Positions 1-8,219 of a stretch of DNA of 64,000 bases are shown piece by piece. This stretch comes from Iamia sp. SCSIO 61187 (GTDB lineage: Bacteria > Actinomycetota > Acidimicrobiia > Acidimicrobiales > Iamiaceae), in contig NZ_CP050948.1 of NCBI RefSeq assembly GCF_019443745.1, positions 4,840,001 to 4,904,000 on the forward strand. Direction: 5' to 3'. A program made the position numbers and the translations under genes. Every line of letters begins with the position of its first letter. Position 1 is the first letter of the stretch. Below the pieces are notes generated by a model. It saw only the letters and a program-made list of their open reading frames with translations, ran no database searches and was not told where the DNA came from.

Positions 1-434
1 GCCGCCCGGGCCGCCGGCGACGCGGCCAGAGCCGGCGGGACGACCGCCCGCTGGTCGACCCCGTCGAGCTCGAGCTCCTCGAGCAGCAGGGGCACGTACT
101 CCGGGGGCACGGGCCCGGCGACCATCGCCTCCATGATCTCGTGCACCAGGTCGGGGCCCGGTGGGGGCGGCAGGCGGTGACCGCCGTCGCGGTAGGCGCA
201 GATCGCGGCCAGGGCCCGCTTGCGGACGACCGCCTGGTCCTCGGGGCTCATGAACCCCTGGACCTCGTTGATGTAGATGCCGACCGGCCTCGGGTCGTCG
301 CGGATCCACGACGGGTCGCCCGTCATGTGCACCATCGAGGCCAGCAGCGCCGGGATGCTGACGTCCTCGAGCAGGGCGGCGATCTCCTCGTCGGTCTCGG
401 TGATGGGGAGGCCCGCGTGCCGGAGCCGCGTCAC
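1..434 (-). CDS. HapE-type Baeyer-Villiger monooxygenase, N-terminal part (runs off left edge)
   Basis: About 144 residues are visible, starting from a GTG at 434. The segment resembles the N-terminal extension of 4-hydroxyacetophenone monooxygenase (HapE): a SIPALL stretch followed by MTGDPSW near residue 38, then AYRDGG and GPVPPEYVPLLLEE. HapE-family enzymes are FAD/NADPH proteins that insert oxygen next to a ketone carbonyl to give an ester. The FAD-binding Rossmann motif should lie beyond the window, so the catalytic part is not seen. The start overlaps the P450 stop by four bases (GTGA), the third link of a coupled cupin-P450-monooxygenase operon. The family assignment rests on recognition of the N-terminal domain only. 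Confidence 0.72.
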   Translation of the reverse strand, partial: MTRLRHAGLPITETDEEIAALLEDVSIPALLASMVHMTGDPSWIRDDPRPVGIYINEVQGFMSPEDQAVVRKRALAAICAYRDGGHRLPPPPGPDLVHEIMEAMVAGPVPPEYVPLLLEELELDGVDQRAVVPPALAASPAARA

Positions 435-1651
435 GACAGCCGGACCGGCACGCGCTTGTACGAGCTGTTGAGGTTCGACCGCAGCCGCACCGGGTCGCCG
501 GTCTGCTCGATCGACGGGAACGCGGCCAGCAGCTCCTCGAAGAAGATGCGGCCCTCGAGCCGGGCCAGGTGCACCCCGAGGCAGAAGTGCTCGGCGATGC
601 CGAAGCTCAGGTGCGGGTTGGGCGACCGGGTGATGTCGAAGGCGTGCGGGTCGGCGAACACGGCCGGGTCCCGGTTGGCAGCCGTGTAGTACATCGCCAC
701 CTTGTCGCCGGCGGCGATCGCCTGCCCGCCGAGCACGGTGTCCTCGGTGGCCGTGCGCCGGAAGTAGTGGAGGGGGTTGGCCCAGCGCAGAATCTCCTCG
801 ACCGCCCCGGCGACCCGGGACGGGTCGGCCCGCAGGGCGTCGAGCTGCTCCGGGTGGGCGAGCAGGGCGAGGAGGCCGGAGCTGAGCATCGTCTGGGTCG
901 TGTCGTTGCCGGCGGTGACGAGCTGCACGAAGAACGACCCGAAGTCGACGTCGCTCATGGTCTGCCCGCCGAAGTCGCCGTCGAGGATCAGGGTCGTGAG
1001 GTCCTCGCGGGGCGCCTGGGTGCGGCGCTCGGCCGCGAACCCGATGGCGTACATGGCCATCTCGATCGAGGCGCTGTGGTCGACCTCGCCGACGACGTCG
1101 GGGTCCTGACCCGACGTCTGGCGCTCGGCGAGGGTGTGGAGCAGGGCCCAGTCCTCCTCGGGGAGGCCCATGAGCCGGCCCATCACCTGGGTCGGGATGT
1201 GGGCGGCGACGTCGTGGACGAAGTCCACCTCACCCCCGTCGGCCGACCTCGCCGCGGCGTCGGCCAGCACGGACCGGGTGAGGGCGCGGATCTGGTCCTC
1301 CATGCCGGCGATGACCTTGGCCTTGAAGCTGTCGGCCAGCGGCTTGCGGTACGTCAGGTGCCGGGGCGGGTCCATGGCCAGCAACATCCCGCGCATCATC
1401 TCGAGCGAGTCCTCGGGCAGGTCCTCGAGGACCACGCCGCCCCTCGTGGCCGAGAACAGCACGGGCTCGCGGGCCACCGTCACCACGTCGGCGTGGGTGA
1501 GCACCGCCCAGAACCCCGACTGGTCGTCGGGCATGTCCTGCCATGCGACCGGGCTCTCCGCCCGCAGAGCGTCGATGGCGGCGTGGGGGACCCCGGCGGC
1601 GAAGGTGGCCGGGTCGGCCAGGCGCAGGCCCGTCGTGGACCCGACGCTCAT
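431..1651 (-). CDS. Cytochrome P450
   Basis: The 406-residue length is normal for a soluble bacterial P450. It carries the I-helix oxygen-activation motif AGNDTT (about residue 245), the ExxR pair in EEILRW, and the heme-ligand loop FGIAEHFCLG with Cys at about residue 357. A ferredoxin and reductase would supply electrons; neither is in view. The ATG at 1651 overlaps the cupin stop (ATGA), and its own stop overlaps the monooxygenase GTG, so the three genes are translationally coupled. A longer open frame upstream of 1651 only reads through the cupin gene and is not coding. The substrate is unknown; context suggests an aromatic or alicyclic ketone or its precursor. Confidence 0.95.
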   Translation of the reverse strand: MSVGSTTGLRLADPATFAAGVPHAAIDALRAESPVAWQDMPDDQSGFWAVLTHADVVTVAREPVLFSATRGGVVLEDLPEDSLEMMRGMLLAMDPPRHLTYRKPLADSFKAKVIAGMEDQIRALTRSVLADAAARSADGGEVDFVHDVAAHIPTQVMGRLMGLPEEDWALLHTLAERQTSGQDPDVVGEVDHSASIEMAMYAIGFAAERRTQAPREDLTTLILDGDFGGQTMSDVDFGSFFVQLVTAGNDTTQTMLSSGLLALLAHPEQLDALRADPSRVAGAVEEILRWANPLHYFRRTATEDTVLGGQAIAAGDKVAMYYTAANRDPAVFADPHAFDITRSPNPHLSFGIAEHFCLGVHLARLEGRIFFEELLAAFPSIEQTGDPVRLRSNLNSSYKRVPVRLS

Positions 1652-2109
1652 GCCACCAGCACCGGCGGGCGGCCGAAGCCCTCGGCCTCGGCCAGCGCCA
1701 GGTAGGCCTCGAGCGTGCCCGGGCCGTCGAACACGCTCTCGACGTTGCCGTCGGCGTCGAGGTTGAGGTTCGACCCGTACATCTGGAACCACACCTGGGT
1801 GTCGGGCTCGAGGCACTCGAGGGTGTGGACCGACCCGGCCGGCTCGTAGAGGAACGACCCGGCCCGGTTCACGTCGTCGTACTCCTGGTAGTGCCAGGCG
1901 CCCGAGGTCGTGTAGGCGTAGACGGGGCCGGTGTGGCGGTGGGTCTGCACCGTGTAGCCGGGCTGGAAGATGTTCTCGACGATCCACAGGCCGAGGCCGG
2001 CGTCGACCTGGATGACCTTGAGCTTGTTCCCCCCGCCGATCTCGACGAACGGCAGGTCGTCCCTCCCCCGGTGCACCGCCTCGGTCGTGGGCGTGGCCAG
2101 CGTGCTCAT
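1648..2109 (-). CDS. Cupin-fold dioxygenase-like protein (2,4'-dihydroxyacetophenone dioxygenase type)
   Basis: This 153-residue single cupin has likely metal ligands in THRHTG (His57, His59) and near GSVHTLE (His95). The layout and the GAWHYQEYD strand resemble the cupin family that includes 2,4'-dihydroxyacetophenone dioxygenase and acetylacetone-cleaving enzymes, which break C-C bonds next to a carbonyl using one metal ion. ATG 2109 is chosen because a GGAGG ribosome site sits 7-8 bases upstream; the open frame upstream would run through the operator. It is the first gene of the coupled operon with the P450 and the HapE-type monooxygenase. Assignment as a dioxygenase rather than a plain cupin is inference from context. 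Confidence 0.75.
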   Translation of the reverse strand: MSTLATPTTEAVHRGRDDLPFVEIGGGNKLKVIQVDAGLGLWIVENIFQPGYTVQTHRHTGPVYAYTTSGAWHYQEYDDVNRAGSFLYEPAGSVHTLECLEPDTQVWFQMYGSNLNLDADGNVESVFDGPGTLEAYLALAEAEGFGRPPVLVA

Positions 2110-2154
2110 GGTGGATCCTCCGGCGATCGGGCTGCCGCGAGCATGCCCCACCGC

Positions 2155-2168
2155 TGGACACGTGTCCA
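2155..2168. promoter_or_regulatory. Perfect 14-bp palindromic operator, copy 1
   Basis: TGGACACGTGTCCA lies 46 bases upstream of the cupin start. An identical copy, sharing the flank CCGC on the left, lies upstream of the esterase gene at 3786. Two exact copies in front of two catabolic operons point to one repressor, probably TetR-type. The regulator gene is not adjacent. Confidence 0.75.
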
Positions 2169-2175
2169 TCGTCAC

Positions 2176-2190
2176 CTGACGGCCCGTCAG
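2176..2190. promoter_or_regulatory. Perfect 15-base odd palindrome
   Basis: CTGACGGCCCGTCAG has seven-base arms around a central C. It lies eight bases from the TGGACACGTGTCCA operator, between the divergent cupin operon and the DUF4214 gene. A close match (CTGACGACCCGTCAC) lies upstream of the sulfotransferase gene at 47940. It is probably a second, different operator. Confidence 0.5.
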
Positions 2191-2265
2191 ATCGTCGACC
2201 CCGGGCCCCGGGCGCACCGAGGTGCTGCGACCACGCGGCGCGCGCATGAACTGTTACCGCAGGTA

Positions 2266-2294
2266 TTGACGCCCCGTGACCGGCGCCATACCTT
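2266..2294 (+). promoter_or_regulatory. Candidate housekeeping promoter for the DUF4214 gene
   Basis: TTGACG (2266-2271), a 17-base spacer and TACCTT (2289-2294) form a plausible sigma-70-type promoter. Transcription would begin near 2300, which excludes the GTG at 2276 as a start and supports the TTG at 2345. Confidence 0.5.
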
Positions 2295-2344
2295 CCTGGC
2301 CGAAGCCTTTCCGCGCCGCGGAAACGAACACACAGGGGAAACCG

Positions 2345-3703
2345 TTGCACCATCACGCCACTTCATTCGACGCGCCCGGGGGCGCACGCCGCCGGGGACG
2401 CAGGCGCCTGGCCGCCGTGGTCGGGGCGGCCATCGCCGTGACCGGCTTCGGCATCGGCGCCTCGCCCGCCAGCGCCGCACCGGAGGCCTACTTCAGCCCC
2501 GTCGACGGCAACATCGCCGTCAAGGGCTCCCCGTCGGAGTTCAGCGGCGTGACCATCGAGGGCACCTACGACGCCGAGACCGGTGACCTCACCGCCCGGG
2601 CGACCTTCCCGAAGACGACCCAGATCCGGGAGAACGCCCTCCCGGGCACCAACGCCGAGGTGGTCATCCAGGTCAGCCAGCCCGAGCCCGGAGTCGGGAC
2701 CGTCTCCGAGACAGGTGACGTCGTGCTCGACGCCGTCTTCCAGATGGTCATCGAGTCGGTGACGCTGGTGAACCAGGGGACCGGGGCGCGCACGCCGCTG
2801 CCCCTCGGCCCCACGCCCGACTCGTGCCGCTTCCACCCCATCGAGGTCGGCCTCACCGGCACCGCGACCGGTGCGGAGGGCGGCCCGCTGACCGTCTCGG
2901 TCTCCGACGACTCGTTCGTCATCCCCGAACCGGCCAACCCGGCCACCGACTGCGGCCCCCTCGGCTCGCTCATCTACCCGAACGTGTCCGGTCCGGCCGA
3001 GGGCGAGGATCCGAACTCGGCGGACCTCAGCTTCGTGCTCAGCTCCGCCCAGGCCCAGGTCGAGGCCATCTACCAGGCCGTCCTGGGCCGGTCGGCCGAG
3101 CCCGACGGCCTCGCCTACTGGGCCGGTCGCATCCAGGCCGGCACCTCGCCGACCCGGGTGGCGATGACCATCGCCCGGTCCCGTGAGGGCTGGGCCCTGG
3201 CCGTCGGTGACTCCTACCGGATCGCCCTCGACCGTGAGGCCGACGAGGATGGCATCGACTGGTGGACCGACGCCCTCGTGCGAGCCCAGGACCAGCCCTT
3301 CCTGATCGGGCGCCTCCTGTCCTCGGCCGAGGCGAACCGCCAGGCGGAGGACGCGTTCCCGGAGGCGGCGTCGAGCAACGAGGCCTTCGTGCGCAACCTG
3401 TACCCGACGCTGTTCGGCCGGGACGCCGACGAGGGCGGGGTCGCCTTCTGGACGGCCCGGCTCGACGCCGCGGACAACGTGGCCGTGGCCCGCACCAGCC
3501 TGGCCCAGCGGCTCTACCGCAACAACGAGACCGTGAGCTACGCGGTCGACAGCGCCAGCCAGGCGGTGTGCGGCACGCCCGCCTCCGGCGAGCAGGCCAG
3601 CACCCTGGCCGAGGCGTTCACCACGTCGAACTACCACACCCGGGTCCTGCTGGCGATCGCCGCCATCACCCCGTGCCCGGTCGTGGAGGTCGTCGACGAG
3701 TAG
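2345..3703 (+). CDS. Secreted protein with DUF4214 repeats
   Basis: This 452-residue protein starts at TTG 2345, preceded by AGGGGA; an earlier in-frame GTG (2276) lies inside the candidate promoter. An arginine-rich n-region and hydrophobic stretch end in [10 protein letters not shown], a normal Sec-type signal peptide. A beta-rich region of about 200 residues follows. Then come two to three DUF4214 units, marked by [33 protein letters not shown] and [22 protein letters not shown]4214 is common in exported and surface-layer-associated proteins of Acidimicrobiia; its function is not established. The gene lies between two operons sharing an operator but has its own promoter and terminator, so it may be unrelated to them. 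Confidence 0.85.
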   Translation: MHHHATSFDAPGGARRRGRRRLAAVVGAAIAVTGFGIGASPASAAPEAYFSPVDGNIAVKGSPSEFSGVTIEGTYDAETGDLTARATFPKTTQIRENALPGTNAEVVIQVSQPEPGVGTVSETGDVVLDAVFQMVIESVTLVNQGTGARTPLPLGPTPDSCRFHPIEVGLTGTATGAEGGPLTVSVSDDSFVIPEPANPATDCGPLGSLIYPNVSGPAEGEDPNSADLSFVLSSAQAQVEAIYQAVLGRSAEPDGLAYWAGRIQAGTSPTRVAMTIARSREGWALAVGDSYRIALDREADEDGIDWWTDALVRAQDQPFLIGRLLSSAEANRQAEDAFPEAASSNEAFVRNLYPTLFGRDADEGGVAFWTARLDAADNVAVARTSLAQRLYRNNETVSYAVDSASQAVCGTPASGEQASTLAEAFTTSNYHTRVLLAIAAITPCPVVEVVDE

Positions 3704-3732
3704 CCCGACCCGACGCTCGACGTCGTGAACGG

Positions 3733-3757
3733 GGGCCCGGCCACTGCGGCCGGGCCC
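3733..3757 (+). terminator. Hairpin terminator after the DUF4214 gene
   Basis: GGGCCCGGCC and GGCCGGGCCC form a perfect 10-bp stem with a 5-base loop, 30 bases after the stop codon. There is no clear T-tract, as is usual at this GC content. Confidence 0.6.
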
Positions 3758-3785
3758 AGGTCGCGTCCCGCCTCCGACAGCCCGC

Positions 3786-3799
3786 TGGACACGTGTCCA
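3786..3799. promoter_or_regulatory. Perfect 14-bp palindromic operator, copy 2
   Basis: TGGACACGTGTCCA is identical to the copy at 2155 and lies 33 bases before the esterase start, a position that would block transcription. It ties the esterase-SDR pair to the cupin-P450-monooxygenase operon. Confidence 0.75.
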
Positions 3800-3831
3800 C
3801 CGATCGCCGGGGCGTGGCAGACTCCCCGGCC

Positions 3832-4719
3832 ATGAGCCACCCGGGCATCGACGCCATCCGAAGCCTGCTGGGCGATCGCTCCACCAGGGTCGAGACCCTC
3901 GAGGAGCGCCGGGCGTCGCTGGAGGCGCTGGCGGGGGTCGTGCCATCACCGCCGGGCGTGGAGGTCGAGCCGCTCACCCTGGCCGGACGGCCGGCCGAGC
4001 GGAGCACACCGGCGCGGGTCGACGGTCCCGGGGTCGTGCTCTACCTCCACGGGGGCGCCTACGTCAGCGGCTCGCTGAACACCCACCGGGCCCTGACCGG
4101 GCGCATCGCCCTGGCCGCGGCCCGCCCCGTGGTCTCGCTCGACTACCGCCTCGCGCCCGAGCACCCGTTCCCGGCGGCGGTCGACGACGCCGTCGCCGCC
4201 GCCATCGAGCTGGGCGAGGACGGGACGCCGCTCGCCATCGCCGGCGACTCGGCCGGCGGCGGCCTGGCCCTGGCCACCCTCGTCGCGCTCCGCGACAGCG
4301 GTGTCGGCGTGCGGCCGGCCGCCGGGTGGCTCATCTCCCCGTGGGCCGACCTCACCCAGTCCGGCGCCACCTACGACACCCGGGTCGACACCGACCCGAT
4401 GCTCCGCCGCGAGGGGCTGACCGACGCCGCCGGCGACTACCTCGCCGGCGCCGATCCGACCTCACCGCTGGCCTCACCGATGCTGGCGGACCTGGCCGAC
4501 CTCCCGCCGCTGCGGATCGACGTGGGCGACGCCGAGGTCCTGCTCGACGACGCCGTCGTCACCGGGCACCGCGTCGAGGAGGCCGGCGGCGCCGCCCAGG
4601 TCGTCGTGTGGCCCGACATGATCCACGTCTTCCCCGCCTTCCCCGCCGACGTCGTGCCCGAGGCCGACGAGTGCCTCACCGCCGCCGGGGCCTTCCTCGC
4701 CCACCACCTCACCACCTAG
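3832..4719 (+). CDS. Alpha/beta-hydrolase esterase, hormone-sensitive lipase family
   Basis: The protein has 295 residues, typical of bacterial HSL-family (Abhydrolase_3) esterases. It shows the oxyanion motif HGGAY (residues 73-77), the nucleophile elbow GDSAGG with Ser140, an Asp in the DVGDAEVLLDD segment (about 230-240), and His265 in DMIHVF. No signal peptide is present, so it is cytoplasmic. A shared operator connects it to the Baeyer-Villiger operon, whose ester product it could hydrolyse; this is inference. The SDR follows after seven bases and is surely co-transcribed. HSL-family esterases favour short acyl esters, but the substrate cannot be read from sequence. Confidence 0.92.
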   Translation: MSHPGIDAIRSLLGDRSTRVETLEERRASLEALAGVVPSPPGVEVEPLTLAGRPAERSTPARVDGPGVVLYLHGGAYVSGSLNTHRALTGRIALAAARPVVSLDYRLAPEHPFPAAVDDAVAAAIELGEDGTPLAIAGDSAGGGLALATLVALRDSGVGVRPAAGWLISPWADLTQSGATYDTRVDTDPMLRREGLTDAAGDYLAGADPTSPLASPMLADLADLPPLRIDVGDAEVLLDDAVVTGHRVEEAGGAAQVVVWPDMIHVFPAFPADVVPEADECLTAAGAFLAHHLTT

Positions 4720-4726
4720 GAGCCCC

Positions 4727-5575
4727 GTGCAGGACCTCGTCGGACGGGTCGCCGTCGTCACCGGAGCGGGCAACGGCATCGGCCGAGCCCTCGCCCAACG
4801 CCTCGCCGCCGAGGGCATGCGCGTCGCCCTGGCCGACGTCGACACCGCCGCCCTCGGCGACACCGGGCGGCTCCTCGTCGAGGCCGGCGTCGACCCCGGC
4901 GACGTCCTGGCCCAGCCCACCGACGTGCGCCTCGAGGACGACGTCACCGCCCTCGCCGATCGGGTGTTCCGCGAGTGGGGCCAGGTCGACCTCCTGTGCA
5001 ACAACGCCGGCGTGTTCGTGGGGGGCTTCCTCTGGGAGCGACCGGCGGCCGACCTCGAGTTCGTGCTCGGGGTCAACGTGTGGGGGATCCTGCACGGGAT
5101 CCGGGCGTTCGTCCCCCGGATGATCGCCCAGGGCACGCCGGGCCACGTCGTCGACACGTGCTCGGTCGCGGGCCTGCTCGGCAGCCCCTACTCCGGGCCC
5201 TACGGCATCTCGAAGTTCGCCGCCCTCGCCGCCACCGAGGCCCTGGCCCTCGACCTCGAGGCGGTGGGGTCGCAGATCAAGGTGACGGCCCTGTGCCCCG
5301 GCATGGTCCGGACCTCGATCGCCGACGACGTCGACAAGCACCGGCCCACCGCCCTGCGGACCGAGGCCACCGACGACCAGGCCTTCGTCAACGAGATGCT
5401 CGGCGTGGTGACCCAGCAGGGGATCGACCCGGCCGAGGTGGCCCAGATGGTGGTCGCGGCCGTGCGCGAGGAGAGGTTCCTGCTCCTCACCCACGCCCAC
5501 CACGCCCAGCCCCTGCGGGATCGGGCCGAGTCGCTGGCGACCGGGCAGCTCCCCCCGCGAGGCGACTTCACCTAG
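4727..5575 (+). CDS. Short-chain dehydrogenase/reductase
   Basis: This is a classical SDR of 282 residues with cofactor motif TGAGNGIG (residues 12-19), NNAG (92-95), Ser146 and the catalytic pair in YGISK (Tyr159, Lys163). The GTG start at 4727 has AGGAG four bases upstream, overlapping the esterase stop region. Asp at the end of the second strand (ALADVD) suggests NAD preference. The partner esterase and the shared operator suggest it oxidises the alcohol released from an ester, or reduces a ketone intermediate. Confidence 0.93.
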   Translation: MQDLVGRVAVVTGAGNGIGRALAQRLAAEGMRVALADVDTAALGDTGRLLVEAGVDPGDVLAQPTDVRLEDDVTALADRVFREWGQVDLLCNNAGVFVGGFLWERPAADLEFVLGVNVWGILHGIRAFVPRMIAQGTPGHVVDTCSVAGLLGSPYSGPYGISKFAALAATEALALDLEAVGSQIKVTALCPGMVRTSIADDVDKHRPTALRTEATDDQAFVNEMLGVVTQQGIDPAEVAQMVVAAVREERFLLLTHAHHAQPLRDRAESLATGQLPPRGDFT

Positions 5576-5713
5576 GGGCGCCGTCGCTCCCCCCATCGGG
5601 GTGAACCTCCGGCGGATCAACACTTTGTTGACGCGCACCCGTGCGCGCGTGTCCGACGTCACGTACCCTCGTCGGCGGCGCCGAGGCGGATCCGGTGTGC
5701 GCCCAACCGTGAT

Positions 5714-5731
5714 CCTCCGTTCACACGGAGG
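5714..5731 (+). other. Hairpin in the leader of the 5'-nucleotidase gene
   Basis: CCTCCGT and ACGGAGG form a 7-bp stem around TCAC in the 229-base gap before the 5'-nucleotidase gene. It could act in the leader RNA or be a terminator for the SDR. No riboswitch consensus is recognised. Confidence 0.3.
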
Positions 5732-5804
5732 CCGGGGGGGCGAAACCCGACGTCCGTAGCGTCGGCGCCCGACCATCCCCCTCAAGCCCCCGAGGTCCCA
5801 CCCC

Positions 5805-8147
5805 ATGCCCCGTCCCGGCCGGAGGGCCGCGTCCGCCCTCCTCCTCGTGTGCGCCTCCCTCGGCGCGCTCCTCATCGCCCCGGCCCCCGCCTCGGCGGCC
5901 CCGGTCCAGATCCAGCTGCTCGCGATCAACGACTTCCACGGCCGCCTCGAGGCCGACTCCTTCGCCGGCGTGCCCGGCGTGGCCAAGGTGGCCACCCTGA
6001 TCGACGAGGTCAGCGCGGAGATGTCGACGTCGTTCGCCGCCGCCGGCGACCTCATCGGTGCCTCGCCGTTCGTGTCCTCGGTGGCGGGCGACGAACCGAC
6101 CATCGACGTGCTCAACCTCATGGGCCTCGACGCCTCGTCGGTGGGCAACCACGAGTTCGACAAGGGCTACGACGACCTCGTCGACCGGGTGGACCCCCTG
6201 GCCGACTACCCCTACCTCGGGGCCAACGTGCGCTTCGCCGCAGGCGGGGGAAGGGCCCTCGACGCGTACCACGTCGAGGCCGTGGGTGGCGTCGCCGTCG
6301 GCTACGTCGGCGTCGTCACCGAGGAGACGCCCACGTTGGTGTCCCCTGACGGCATCTCTCAGCTGACCTTCACCGACCCGGTCGCCGAGGCCGAGGCCGT
6401 GGCCGCCGACCTCAAGGACGGCAACGACGCCAACGGCGAGGCCGACATCGTGGTGGTGCTGACCCACGAGGGGGCCGGCCCGGCCAACATCGACTCCGCC
6501 GCGGAGCTGGCGGCCGACCCCGTGTTCGGCGAGTTCGTCGGCATGAGCGCCGACGTCGACGCCATCTTCAGCGGCCACACCCACCTCCCCTACGCCTTCG
6601 AGGTGCCCATCCCCGGCACCGAGCGGACGCGGCCGGTCCTGTCGGCCCAGGAGTACGGCAAGAAGGTCGGTCGGGTGCAGCTCAGCGTCGACGTGGCCGC
6701 CGGCACGTTCGAGACCGACCTGATCGAGCTCCTCGACCCCACGACCTACGCCGAGGACCCCGAGGTCAAGGCCATCGTCGACGAGGCCAAGGCCGAGTCG
6801 GCCGAGCTGGGCGCGGTCCAGATCGGTGCCATCGACGCCGACATCACCCGCGCCCCCGACCGCAACGTCGAGAGCGACCTGGCCAACTTCATCGCCGACG
6901 CCCTCCTGGCCGGCACCGAGGAGGACAACCGAGGTGGGGCCGATATCGCCTTCATCAACCCGGGTGGCATCCGCGACAACTTCGGCTACGAGGCGGTGGA
7001 CGGACGGCCCGGCGATGCCGACGGCGTGGTGACCTACGCCGAGGCCTACGCCGTCCAGAACTTCTCCAACGACGTGATCACCCTGACCTACACCGGGGCC
7101 GAGATCGAGCAGATCCTCGAGCAGCAGTGGCAGCCGGCTGGCGCGTCGCGCCCGTTGCTCTGGCTCGGGATCTCGGAGGGGCTCACCTACACCTACAACC
7201 CGGCCGCCCCCCGCGGGTACCGCATCAACGACGGCTCGGTCATGCTCGACGGTGTGCCCCTCGACCCGGCGGGCGAGTACCGGGTGACGACGAACTCGTT
7301 CCTCGCCGCCGGCGGCGACAACTTCTCCGCCTTCACCCTCGGGGCCGACCCCTTCACCACCGGCGACACCGACCTCGCCGTCCTGCGGGCCTACTTCGAG
7401 TCGTTCCTCCCGGACCCGGTGCCGGTCGACCGCGAGCCCCGCTCGTTCGTGGCCGTGCCCGAGCAGCCGGACCTCACCCCCTTCGAGGCCGTCGCCGAGG
7501 CGGTCGGCCAGCAGTTCGAGGACTTCGGGCGCACCCCGACCGACGCCGAGCGGGAGGCGTGGGAGGTCGGCATCTACACCGGCACCCGCACCCTCGAGCA
7601 GCTGATCCTCGAGCTCGAGACCGTCGAGCTGCGCAGCCCGGTCGCCGAGATCACCCGCCTCTACCTCGGGCTCTTCGACCGGTCGCCGTCGGACACCGAC
7701 CTCGACTACTGGGTCGGCCAGCTGGAGTCGGGCCGCACGCTCACGAGCGTGGCGTCGTTCTTCGGCCGGTCCTTCGAGTTCAACCGGCTCTACGGGCGAG
7801 ACACCACCGACGAGGAGTTCGTCACCCTGCTGTACGCCAACGTGCTCGACCGCGAGCCCGACGCCGAGGGCCTCGAGTTCTGGCTGGGCGAGCTGGAGCG
7901 GGGCGTGAAGCGCTCGAAGGTCGCCCTCCTCTTCACCGAGTCGCCCGAGTTCCGCACCGCGACGTCGCCCTACATCCGGGTGATCGACCTGTTCGTGTCG
8001 ATGCTCGGCCGGGCCCCGGCCCAGGACGAGCTCGACACCGCGATCGCGGGCATCGAGACCGGTGAGCTCACGGTGACCGACCTGATCGCGATGATCCTCC
8101 ACAGCGAGGAGTACGCCGAGCGGGTCACCCCGGAGCCTCCGGCCTGA
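5805..8147 (+). CDS. Exported 5'-nucleotidase / cyclic phosphodiesterase with C-terminal DUF4214 repeats
   Basis: This 780-residue protein has a Sec signal peptide ending near PASAAP (residue 28). The metallophosphatase domain has NDFHG (about 43), GNHEFD and GHTHLPY dimetal motifs, then the 5'-nucleotidase C-terminal domain (about 345-545, with NPGGIRDN and GGDNF). These enzymes scavenge phosphate and nucleosides outside the membrane. The last ~200 residues carry tandem DUF4214 units (LYLGLFDRSPSDTDLDYW, LLYANVLDREPDAEGLEFW), the same module as the protein at 2345, so both may attach to the same surface structure. Family members usually end after the C-terminal nucleotidase domain; the extension is lineage-specific. 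Confidence 0.92.
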   Translation: MPRPGRRAASALLLVCASLGALLIAPAPASAAPVQIQLLAINDFHGRLEADSFAGVPGVAKVATLIDEVSAEMSTSFAAAGDLIGASPFVSSVAGDEPTIDVLNLMGLDASSVGNHEFDKGYDDLVDRVDPLADYPYLGANVRFAAGGGRALDAYHVEAVGGVAVGYVGVVTEETPTLVSPDGISQLTFTDPVAEAEAVAADLKDGNDANGEADIVVVLTHEGAGPANIDSAAELAADPVFGEFVGMSADVDAIFSGHTHLPYAFEVPIPGTERTRPVLSAQEYGKKVGRVQLSVDVAAGTFETDLIELLDPTTYAEDPEVKAIVDEAKAESAELGAVQIGAIDADITRAPDRNVESDLANFIADALLAGTEEDNRGGADIAFINPGGIRDNFGYEAVDGRPGDADGVVTYAEAYAVQNFSNDVITLTYTGAEIEQILEQQWQPAGASRPLLWLGISEGLTYTYNPAAPRGYRINDGSVMLDGVPLDPAGEYRVTTNSFLAAGGDNFSAFTLGADPFTTGDTDLAVLRAYFESFLPDPVPVDREPRSFVAVPEQPDLTPFEAVAEAVGQQFEDFGRTPTDAEREAWEVGIYTGTRTLEQLILELETVELRSPVAEITRLYLGLFDRSPSDTDLDYWVGQLESGRTLTSVASFFGRSFEFNRLYGRDTTDEEFVTLLYANVLDREPDAEGLEFWLGELERGVKRSKVALLFTESPEFRTATSPYIRVIDLFVSMLGRAPAQDELDTAIAGIETGELTVTDLIAMILHSEEYAERVTPEPPA

Positions 8148-8166
8148 CCTGAGGTGAGCTGAGCGT

Positions 8167-8194
8167 GAGGGGCCGGTCGCAGGACCGGCCCCTC
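8167..8194. terminator. Bidirectional hairpin terminator
   Basis: GAGGGGCCGGTC and GACCGGCCCCTC form a perfect 12-bp stem with tetraloop GCAG between the convergent 5'-nucleotidase and TetR genes. Confidence 0.75.
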
Positions 8195-8219
8195 TCGCGT
8201 CCGGGGTCGGAGCCGTCGG

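Noticed and set aside
2276-2344. GTG 2276 as start of the DUF4214 protein
   Set aside because: It lies within the TTGACG-N17-TACCTT promoter and would put a long non-hydrophobic extension before the signal peptide.
5721-8102. Long open frame of ~790 codons on the minus strand opposite the 5'-nucleotidase gene
   Set aside because: Arises from third-position GC bias; the translation is Gly/Val/Arg/Asp-rich without any domain, while the plus strand carries a full signal peptide and motifs.
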